From contig CAIQJD010000916.1 of assembly GCA_903872005.1 (NCBI GenBank), forward strand, positions 1-7,322: a DNA stretch of 7,322 nt, read 5' to 3'. Numbering within the stretch: the stretch's first letter is position 1; every line of letters begins with the position of its first letter. The notes under the pieces were generated by a model. That model ran no database searches. It saw only the letters and a list, made by a program, of their open reading frames with translations, and had not been told where the DNA came from. This document shows positions 1-5,834 of this stretch, piece after piece. A program made the position numbers and the translations under genes. The stretch is from an uncultured bacterium (GTDB taxonomy: Bacteria > Chloroflexota > Anaerolineae > JACIWP01).

Positions 1-161
1 GGCAGGAGACCACCTCGCAGTTCCTCACCCTGCTGATGCACCGGCTCACCAGGGAACCCACCGTCCTCACCGGACTGTCCACAGGGGACGTCGCGGTGGA
101 CGACGTGGTCGAGGAGGGGCTGCGGCTGGTCCCGCCGATCGAGACCTGGCACACGGCGCGC
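1..161 (+). other. Cytochrome P450-like segment (I-helix to K-helix), foreign to its surroundings
   Basis: Read in the frame starting at base 3, this segment shows the P450 I-helix oxygen-activation motif (Q-E-T-T, bases 3-14, probably preceded by the conserved Gly of A-G-x-E-T-T). It is followed by a hydrophobic helix ending in R-E-P, then 36 codons after the Glu of E-T-T an E-x-x-R K-helix (E at 114-116, R at 123-125). The K-helix runs on into L-V-P-P-I-E-T-W-H. That spacing and the P-P-x-x-x-W-H continuation are what actinobacterial-type CYPs show. The haem-ligand Cys loop that should follow ~70 residues later is absent, because the frame switches to a dipeptidase tail. Codon choice here favours C-ending codons (CTC, ACC, GTC), and GCCGGC is absent. 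It cannot be a working P450 as it stands. It is most likely a contig-end assembly chimera, less likely a real recombination scar. Confidence 0.72.
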
Positions 162-293
162 GGTCTGAGCCGAGCCAGCGAGGCGGGGAATGTGCTGGCC
201 GGCTTGCAAGCGCGCGGCTATGCGGAAGGCGACATTGCCAAGATTATGGGCGGCAACTGGCTGCGGGTCTTCCGGCAAGTGTGGGGGAAGTAG
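3..293 (+). CDS. Chimeric partial ORF ending as an M19 membrane dipeptidase C-terminus
   Basis: The frame is open from the left edge to a TAG at 291-293. The genuine tail, from about base 165, reads as the last ~40 residues of a renal/membrane dipeptidase (peptidase family M19, zinc-dependent cleavage of dipeptides). It contains an N-V-L-A-G-L-x-A-R-G-Y helix, then the hallmark end D-I-A-K-I-M-G-G-N-W-L-R-V-F. The zinc-binding residues and most of the barrel are not present. The part before about base 160 does not fit a dipeptidase and is described separately as a P450-like segment. The internal ATG at 36 is therefore probably not a real start. The tail uses the same codon style and contains the GCCGGC word (198-203) common in the rest of the window, so it probably belongs to the downstream genome. 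The next gene starts 46 bases on. Dipeptidase assignment is fairly sure. Whether the ORF exists as such in any organism is doubtful. Confidence 0.7.
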   Translation, partial: QETTSQFLTLLMHRLTREPTVLTGLSTGDVAVDDVVEEGLRLVPPIETWHTARGLSRASEAGNVLAGLQARGYAEGDIAKIMGGNWLRVFRQVWGK

Positions 294-327
294 CGGTCAG
301 CAAGTCGTCTAACTCGATGTGGGTACC

Positions 328-333
328 GGAGGG
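328..333 (+). promoter_or_regulatory. Shine-Dalgarno site deciding the start of the ADC-family gene
   Basis: GGAGGG lies 6 bases before the ATG at 340. This supports 340 over the in-frame GTG at 319, whose codons would run through the site itself, and over the ATG at 382. Confidence 0.75.
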
Positions 334-339
334 CGCGTC

Positions 340-1101
340 ATGAAGGCATATCGCAGGTTGCGACTGGATGAGGGTGAGGCGATGCCGGCGCAGCGCGCCT
401 ATTACCCGCCTCTGCCGAGCTATTATCGCGACGTGGAGTTTCAGACCCTCTTTTTCCGCACCGATCCGGCGGTGGTGTATGAGCATCTGCCGGAGCCGTT
501 GGAGCCGGACCCCGAAGGCATCGCGGTGATGATGGGCATACGCGTGCCGTACTGTTCGGCGTATGGCCCGTTCAACGAGGTCGAGTTTTCGGTGCGCTGC
601 TCGTATCAGGGGCAGATGGGTTTCTATGACATCATCCTGTTCCACGATAATCCGCGCGCCATTTGCGCCGGCCGCGAGCGCTGGGGCGTGCCGAAGACCT
701 ACGCGCAGGTGGATATGGAGATGCGCGGCAACTTGTTTTGCACGGCGGTGACGCAAGAGGGGAAACAGGTGGTCGCGCTGACTTCGACGATGCGCGCGCC
801 GGCGTCTCCGGCTGAGATGATCTCCCTGTATCCCTGGTTCGACCTCAAGTTGATCCCGCGCGCCGATGGGCCGGGCGCGGCGATCAAGCAGCTCTTGAAG
901 TCGGGGCTGGGTGATTGGGAGAGCAAGCTGCTGATGAAGGGGGACGGCATGGTGACGCTGGGCAGCACGGCGAACTGCGACCTGGCGGCCTTCGGGCCGG
1001 CCGAGATCATCGGGACGTTCTACGAGGTCGCCAGCTATACCGAGGTATACGCCGAGATCCTGTACGACTATCTCAAGGGGGATGAGCCGGCGGGCGCGTG
1101 A
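340..1101 (+). CDS. Acetoacetate decarboxylase (ADC) family protein
   Basis: This 253-residue protein matches the acetoacetate decarboxylase superfamily in length and motifs. Members form a Schiff base between an active-site lysine and a carbonyl substrate and catalyse decarboxylation or, in some branches, aldol/dehydration chemistry. The segment E-R-W-G-V-P-K carries Lys119, matching the catalytic Lys115 of the clostridial enzyme. Glu80 in F-N-E-V-E-F sits at the offset expected for clostridial Glu76. The usual paired lysine after the catalytic one (Lys116) is replaced by Thr, which may lower activity or change the reaction. The N-terminal F-F-R-T-D-P-A-V-V-Y-E-H-L-P-E-P-L motif is also typical of the family. 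There is no signal peptide or membrane segment, so it is cytoplasmic. ATG 340 is chosen for its ribosome-binding site. The stop TGA overlaps a GTG of the next frame. Family assignment is firm; true acetoacetate decarboxylase activity is not shown. Confidence 0.9.
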   Translation: MKAYRRLRLDEGEAMPAQRAYYPPLPSYYRDVEFQTLFFRTDPAVVYEHLPEPLEPDPEGIAVMMGIRVPYCSAYGPFNEVEFSVRCSYQGQMGFYDIILFHDNPRAICAGRERWGVPKTYAQVDMEMRGNLFCTAVTQEGKQVVALTSTMRAPASPAEMISLYPWFDLKLIPRADGPGAAIKQLLKSGLGDWESKLLMKGDGMVTLGSTANCDLAAFGPAEIIGTFYEVASYTEVYAEILYDYLKGDEPAGA

Positions 1102-1124
1102 CGGCGCTGGTTCTGGGGGGTAAG

Positions 1125-2993
1125 ATGCCGAAGGGGTACACGGGGAAGATCCTGCGGGTGAATTTGAGCAGCGGCGAGACCAGCGTGACGCAGTACGATG
1201 AGGCGTGGTATCGCACGTACCTGGGCGGATGGAATTTGGTCGCGTACGTGCTGCTTACCGAGACGCCGGCGGCGTGCGATCCGCTCGGCCCGCTGAACAA
1301 GCTGGTCATCGCGCCGGGGATCATGACCGGCGCGCCGATTGCGGGATCGGGTCGCAACGCGGTGGGAGCCAAGTCGCCGCTGACTGGCGGATTCGGCGAG
1401 GCGGATGTGGGGGGCTTCTTTGGGGCAGAGTTGCGGCACGCCGGCTGGGATGGCGTGATCGTCGAAGGAGTCGCGGATAAGCCGGTCTATCTGTGGATCA
1501 AGGACGAGCAGGTCGAGATCCGCGATGCCGGCGGCATCTGGGGCACGAAGACGGACGATGCGGAGCGGCTGATCCGCCAGGAATTGGGCGATGAGCGCAT
1601 CCGCGTGTGCCAGATTGGGCCGGCCGGCGAGCGGCTGGTTTTGCAGTCGTGTATCTTGAACGATGTGACCCACGCGGCCGGCCGGTGTGGGTTGGGCGCG
1701 GTGATGGGGTCGAAGAAGCTGCGGGCCATTGCGTGTCGCGGCACGGGGAAGCTGGAACTGGCTGACCCGGAGACGCTACGCACCTGGGCGCGCTGGCAGG
1801 CGGATCAGGTGCAGGTCGAGGGGAGCATGGCGCGCATCCTGCACGATCATGGCACGGATGGCTTCTTGATGCCGTTGCAGGCGGCCGGCGGGTTGCCGAC
1901 GCGCAACTTCCAGCAGGGGGTCTTCGAGGGCGCCGAGAAGATCGAGGGGCTGCACATGAGCGACACGATCTTGCGGAGCGGCGGGACGTGCTACGCGTGC
2001 CCGGTGCGCTGCAAGCGGGTCGTGGAGACGCAGGACGAATGGCGGGTGGATGCGCGTTATGGCGGGCCGGAGTACGAGACGACGGCGGCTTTCGGGTCGC
2101 TGTGCGGCGTGGACAATCTGCCGGCGATCTCCAAGGCGAACGAGTTGTGCAATGCGTATGGCCTGGATACGATTGCGACCGGCGTGACGATTGCCTGGGC
2201 GATGGAGTGCTTTGAGCGCGGGCTGCTGACGCCGGCGGATACGGGGGGCGTCGCGCTGCGCTTCGGCGACGCCGGCGCAATGGTGCAGATGACCGAAGCC
2301 ATCGCGCTGCGCCAGGGCTTCGGCGACGTGCTGGCGCAGGGGGCCTATCGGGCGGCCGAGCAGGTGGGGCGCGGGACGCTGCAGTACGTCGTACATGCCA
2401 AGAAGCAGGAAGTCCCGATGCATGATCCGCGCACCAAGAATTCGTTGAATATCGGCTATGCCATTTCGCCGACTGGCGCGGATCATGTGCATAACTGCGC
2501 CGACGATGCCTTCCAGACGCCGGATGGGATCGCCGGCTTGCACTGCCTGGGCGTGCATGAGCCGATGGGGTTCACGGACCTGTCGCCGGCGAAAATCCGC
2601 ATGTTCAAGCGTTTCAGCAATCACGCCTACTTCTGGAATGTGGACGGGCTGTGCGCCAATATGAGCTTCGATCTGCCGACCGTGGCGCGCATCATCGGCG
2701 CGGCCACGGGCTGGGATTTCTCGGTATTCGAGATGCAGGAGATCGGCGAGCGGGCGCTGGCGATGGCGCGGGTCTACAACTATCGCTGCGGATTGCGTGC
2801 GAAGGATGACGTCGCGCCGGCGCGCTTCTCGGAGCCGATGCAGAACGGGCCGGTGGCGGGGACGTATTTGGAGCCGGCGGTGATGGCGCAGGCGCTAGGC
2901 ATGTATTATGACATGATGGGCTGGGATCACGAGACGGGCGCGCCGATGGCGTGGAAATTGCACGAGCTGGGGTTGAGCTGGCTGGTAGCATAG
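1125..2993 (+). CDS. aor: Aldehyde:ferredoxin oxidoreductase (AOR family, tungsten/molybdenum-pterin)
   Basis: This 622-residue enzyme should oxidise an aldehyde to its carboxylic acid, passing two electrons to ferredoxin through a [4Fe-4S] cluster and a tungsto- or molybdo-bis-pterin. The N-terminus G-Y-T-G-K-I-L-R-V-N-L is diagnostic. The pterin-binding regions S-P-L-T-G-G-F-G-E-A-D-V-G-G (about residues 84-97) and A-G-R-C-G-L-G-A-V-M-G-S-K-K-L (about 185-200) are intact. The cluster ligands are Cys289, Cys292, Cys296 (C-x2-C-x3-C) and Cys510, corresponding to Pyrococcus furiosus Cys288/291/295/494. Catalytic-area G-P-E-Y-E-T (Glu316, Glu318) and A-D-H (His454) are kept. ATG 1125 is preferred because it starts the family N-terminus. 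A GTG at 1098, overlapping the upstream TGA, would add nine unconserved residues. The gene sits 23 bases after the ADC gene, suggesting shared transcription. No small iron-sulphur partner subunit or pterin gene is in view, so it is probably a monofunctional ferredoxin-linked form. Substrate unknown. Confidence 0.93.
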   Translation: MPKGYTGKILRVNLSSGETSVTQYDEAWYRTYLGGWNLVAYVLLTETPAACDPLGPLNKLVIAPGIMTGAPIAGSGRNAVGAKSPLTGGFGEADVGGFFGAELRHAGWDGVIVEGVADKPVYLWIKDEQVEIRDAGGIWGTKTDDAERLIRQELGDERIRVCQIGPAGERLVLQSCILNDVTHAAGRCGLGAVMGSKKLRAIACRGTGKLELADPETLRTWARWQADQVQVEGSMARILHDHGTDGFLMPLQAAGGLPTRNFQQGVFEGAEKIEGLHMSDTILRSGGTCYACPVRCKRVVETQDEWRVDARYGGPEYETTAAFGSLCGVDNLPAISKANELCNAYGLDTIATGVTIAWAMECFERGLLTPADTGGVALRFGDAGAMVQMTEAIALRQGFGDVLAQGAYRAAEQVGRGTLQYVVHAKKQEVPMHDPRTKNSLNIGYAISPTGADHVHNCADDAFQTPDGIAGLHCLGVHEPMGFTDLSPAKIRMFKRFSNHAYFWNVDGLCANMSFDLPTVARIIGAATGWDFSVFEMQEIGERALAMARVYNYRCGLRAKDDVAPARFSEPMQNGPVAGTYLEPAVMAQALGMYYDMMGWDHETGAPMAWKLHELGLSWLVA

Positions 2994-2999
2994 GGGAGG
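2994..2999 (+). promoter_or_regulatory. Shine-Dalgarno site of the aldo/keto reductase
   Basis: GGGAGG begins directly after the AOR stop codon and ends 4 bases before the ATG at 3004. It fixes that start and shows how closely the two genes are packed. Confidence 0.7.
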
Positions 3000-3003
3000 C
3001 GGT

Positions 3004-3849
3004 ATGCAGCAACGCGTTTTGGGACGGACGGGCGAGTCGCTTTCCGTGGTGGGATTTGGCGGCATCGTCGTGATGCGCGAGACGGACGCCGGCGCGAGCC
3101 GGCTGGTGGCTGAGGCCGTGGACCACGGCGTGACCTACTTTGACGTGGCGCCCAGCTACGGGGACGCGCAGGCGCGTCTGGGGCCGGCGCTGAAACCGTA
3201 TCGCCAGGGCGTGTTTCTGGCATGCAAGACGACAGAGCGGAGCCGCGAGGGGGCCAGGGCGCAACTGGAAGAATCGCTGCGCCTGTTGGAGACGGATCAC
3301 GTTGATCTGTATCAGTTCCATGCGGTGAAGACGCTGGAAGAGGTGGAGCAAATCTGTGGGCCGGCCGGCGCGCTGGAGACTTTTCTGGCGGCGCAACGCG
3401 AGGGCAAGGCGCGCTTCATCGGTATGTCGGCGCATTCGGAAGAGGCCGGCATGGCGCTGTTGGAGCGGGTGAAGCTCGCCAGTGTGCTGTATCCGATCAA
3501 CTGGGTGACGTGGAACCAGGGGCATTTCGGGGCGCGGCTGATGGCGAAGGCGTTGGAGAAGGGCGCCGGCATCCTGGCGCTGAAGTCATTGGCGCGGCGG
3601 GGGCTGGCCCAGGGCGAGGCGCGGCCGGCGGGGAAGTGCTGGTATGCGCCGGCGGAGAGCGCCGAAGAGGCAGCCCTGGCGCTGCGCTTCACGCTGAGCC
3701 GGCCGGTGACGGCGGCGGTCTGTCCGGGGGAGGCGTATCTGCTGCGCTGGGCGATTCAGGCGGCGGAGAAGCTCACGCCGCTCTCGGCGGACGAGGAGGC
3801 GCAACTGCGGGAGCAGAGCGCCGGCTTGAAGCCGCTCTTCCCGTTGTGA
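3004..3849 (+). CDS. Aldo/keto reductase family oxidoreductase
   Basis: This 281-residue NAD(P)H-dependent reductase of the aldo/keto reductase superfamily is expected to interconvert a carbonyl and an alcohol. The complete catalytic tetrad is visible: Asp47 (Y-F-D-V-A), Tyr52 (P-S-Y-G), Lys75 (A-C-K-T) and His106 (Y-Q-F-H). The opening R-V-L-G-R-T-G-E-S-L-S-V-V-G-F-G-G is the family signature, and D-H-V-D-L-Y-Q-F-H leads into the barrel's His strand. The C-terminus has the usual helix seen in short bacterial members but no C-terminal ferredoxin-like [4Fe-4S] domain, which some related reductases carry. The soluble cytoplasmic barrel is complete. It lies 10 bases after the AOR gene with a good ribosome-binding site. 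An AOR and an aldo/keto reductase side by side suggests the two handle the same or successive aldehyde/ketone intermediates. The ADC-family product is a possible source of the ketone. The substrate is not predictable from sequence. Confidence 0.9.
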   Translation: MQQRVLGRTGESLSVVGFGGIVVMRETDAGASRLVAEAVDHGVTYFDVAPSYGDAQARLGPALKPYRQGVFLACKTTERSREGARAQLEESLRLLETDHVDLYQFHAVKTLEEVEQICGPAGALETFLAAQREGKARFIGMSAHSEEAGMALLERVKLASVLYPINWVTWNQGHFGARLMAKALEKGAGILALKSLARRGLAQGEARPAGKCWYAPAESAEEAALALRFTLSRPVTAAVCPGEAYLLRWAIQAAEKLTPLSADEEAQLREQSAGLKPLFPL

Positions 3850-3866
3850 GCGCCCAGCGGCCGGCC

Positions 3867-5834
3867 ATGGATGAGGAGTTCGACAACGAATTCGCGCAGC
3901 AGATGGCCGCGCTGGAGTCCTATAACAAGCACCTCTATCGGCCGAATACGTATTTACATAAGTGGTGGGCGCGGCGCTGCGGGAGTACCTTCCGGCTGAT
4001 CCTGAAAGGACTGGTAGAAGAGGCGGCGGCGCGCGACTACTATGCGCCGGGAGGGCTTGAGGGGCGTGTGATCCTCGACCCGATGATGGGTGGGGGGACG
4101 ACGCTGCACGAGGCGATCCGGCTGGGAGCCGGCGTCATCGGGGCCGATATTGACCCGATCCCGGTGTTGCAGGCGCGGGCCTCGCTGTCTGAGTCGCCGC
4201 TGGCGGGGCTGGAAGCGGCCTTCGAGGGACTGTGGCAGGGCTTGCGGGGAGTAGGGCGCGACGCGTATCGCACGGCGTGCCCGACATGTGGGCGCGAGAC
4301 GGAGCTGCAATTTGTGCTGTACGGGCAGCGACGGGCCTGCGCGTGCGGGCCGGCGCTGTTCCTGGACTCGACGATCTTGCGCCACGCCGGCGACGGGACG
4401 CCGACGCGCATCTGCCCGATCTGTCATGCGGTCTACCAGGGCGAGGCGCATGCCTGCGCCGGGCCGGCCGGCCGGCCGCCTGTTCGGGAGAAGGAGACGA
4501 CGACGTGCGGGGCGTGCGGCGCGCCCTATCGGGAGGACTATGGCGTCCCGTACTATGCGCGCTACATGCCGGCGGCTATCATGAGCCGGTGCCCGCAGCA
4601 TGGCCCGATCCTGGGCGCGCCGGCCGAGGCGGACATGGCGCGGTTGCGGGAGTGCGACGCGCGGCGCGCCGGGCTGGATTTCGGGCCGGCGGAGGATTTC
4701 GCCGTGCGGCGGGGGCCAAAGTCGGGCGACCTGCTGCAGCATGGCATCAGGAGCTACCTGGATCTTTTCTCCAGCCGGCAACTGCTGTATCTGCATGGGG
4801 CGATGCGGGCGCTGCCGGCGCTGGAGCCGCTGACGCGGCTGAATCTGGCGCTGCTGGTCTCGACCTCGCTGGAGTTCAATTCCATGCTGTGCGGCTACAA
4901 GGGAGGGGATCCGCGCCGGCCGGGGGCGATCCGGCATACGTTCTCGCATCACGCCTATTCGTTCCCATATACGGCGCTGGAGAACAACCCCTTGTATCCG
5001 GCGCAGACGAGCGGGACGTTGCGGAACCTGTTCGAGGATCGCATCGGGCGCGGCCGGCGCTGGGCGGCGCGGCCGGTCGAGCGCCGGGTGCAGGATGGCA
5101 AGGCGGAGCGGGTGGCTATCGTTGGCGAGGTGGATGCCGGCGTCGAGGTATATGAGCCGGCGGCGCTGCGCGCCGGGCCGCGGCGCTTCTTGTTGTTACA
5201 GGGTTCGTCGGCGAAGCTGGGGCTGGAAGCCGGCAGCGTGGATTTCGTGGTGACGGACCCGCCATATTCGGATAGCGTGCAGTACGGCGACCTGGCGGCG
5301 TTCTTCCGGGTGTGGCTGCGCCGGCTCATCCCCGAGGCGGCGGATTGGGAGTATGATCTGGCCGAGGCGGCCGTGGACGCGCAGGCCGATGGGCAAGGGC
5401 AGTATGCAACCGTGTTGGGCGCGATCTTCGCGGAGTGCCGGCGGGTGCTGCGGAAGGATCACGGCCGGCTGATCTTCACGTTCCATCATTGGAACCCGAA
5501 GGCGTGGGCGGCGCTGACGCTGGCGCTGCGCCGGGCGCAATTCCGACTGGTCAACCGCTACGCGGTGCATGCGGAGAACCCGGCATCGGTGCATATCAGC
5601 AATCTGCGGGCCTTGACGCATGATGCGATCCTGGTGCTGGCGCCGGCCGAGTGTGGCGCGGGGCGGGCGTGGGCCAGGCCGGCGGCCGTGGATGGGAGCG
5701 ATAGCCGGGCGTTCTGTGAGGATTGCGCCGGCGCGCTGGGGTGGATGTTGGATTCGGCGCTGAGTGACGCCGAAGTGGAAAGGTCGTGGCGGGCCTTGTT
5801 GAAAGGCGGAAAGGAAGACAGCAATTTACTATGA
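3867..5834 (+). CDS. Zinc-ribbon DNA methyltransferase (COG1743 / DUF1156-like, N6-A or N4-C type)
   Basis: This 655-residue protein is a predicted S-adenosylmethionine-dependent amino-methyltransferase acting on DNA. Near the N-terminus, H-K-W-W-A-R-R matches the DUF1156/COG1743 opening. Motif I (D-P-M-M-G-G-G-T-T) starts at Asp71, and the SAM-ribose acid loop G-A-D-I-D-P is at Asp94/Asp96. Catalytic motif IV T-D-P-P-Y has Asp464, followed by Y-G-D-L-A-A-F-F-R-V-W-L-R-R as in COG1743. About 370 residues separate motifs I and IV, the α-type order with the target-recognition position between. That insert holds cysteine pairs at 138/141, 158/160, 183/186 (plus Cys197), 214/217 and Cys242/His245, enough for two or three zinc ribbons. 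A last C-x2-C is at 617/620. ATG 3867 is chosen; a GTG at 3846 overlaps the aldo/keto reductase stop and would add seven residues. The stop overlaps the next ATG. No restriction endonuclease or helicase neighbour is visible. Methyltransferase fold is firm; DNA as substrate is by family. Confidence 0.85.
   Translation: MDEEFDNEFAQQMAALESYNKHLYRPNTYLHKWWARRCGSTFRLILKGLVEEAAARDYYAPGGLEGRVILDPMMGGGTTLHEAIRLGAGVIGADIDPIPVLQARASLSESPLAGLEAAFEGLWQGLRGVGRDAYRTACPTCGRETELQFVLYGQRRACACGPALFLDSTILRHAGDGTPTRICPICHAVYQGEAHACAGPAGRPPVREKETTTCGACGAPYREDYGVPYYARYMPAAIMSRCPQHGPILGAPAEADMARLRECDARRAGLDFGPAEDFAVRRGPKSGDLLQHGIRSYLDLFSSRQLLYLHGAMRALPALEPLTRLNLALLVSTSLEFNSMLCGYKGGDPRRPGAIRHTFSHHAYSFPYTALENNPLYPAQTSGTLRNLFEDRIGRGRRWAARPVERRVQDGKAERVAIVGEVDAGVEVYEPAALRAGPRRFLLLQGSSAKLGLEAGSVDFVVTDPPYSDSVQYGDLAAFFRVWLRRLIPEAADWEYDLAEAAVDAQADGQGQYATVLGAIFAECRRVLRKDHGRLIFTFHHWNPKAWAALTLALRRAQFRLVNRYAVHAENPASVHISNLRALTHDAILVLAPAECGAGRAWARPAAVDGSDSRAFCEDCAGALGWMLDSALSDAEVERSWRALLKGGKEDSNLL
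4462..4477 (+). repeat. Four tandem GGCC units inside the methyltransferase gene
   Basis: GGCC occurs four times without interruption in the linker between two cysteine-rich segments (coding around A-G-P-A-G-R-P-P). The run is self-complementary. A gain or loss of one unit would shift the reading frame. Four copies is short compared with known phase-variable tracts, and the background is rich in GCCGGC, so it may be accidental. Confidence 0.6.

Noticed and set aside
294..339. Possible promoter or terminator between the dipeptidase tail and the ADC gene
   Set aside because: The 46-base gap shows no stem followed by T-run and no convincing -35/-10 pair, only the ribosome-binding site.
1498..2624. 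Overlapping minus-strand frames of 260 and 282 codons
   Set aside because: Both are antisense to the conserved AOR coding sequence, and their low-complexity Arg/Pro/Ser or Arg/His composition marks them as shadows.
3510..3866. Upstream extension of the methyltransferase frame to base 3510
   Set aside because: It overlaps the well-supported aldo/keto reductase in another frame, and the translation is a Gly/Ala-rich shadow with no family match.
4232..5155. Plus-strand frame of 307 codons inside the methyltransferase
   Set aside because: It is out of frame with the conserved motif I, cysteine clusters and DPPY, and its Gly/Ala/Arg-rich translation has no domain.
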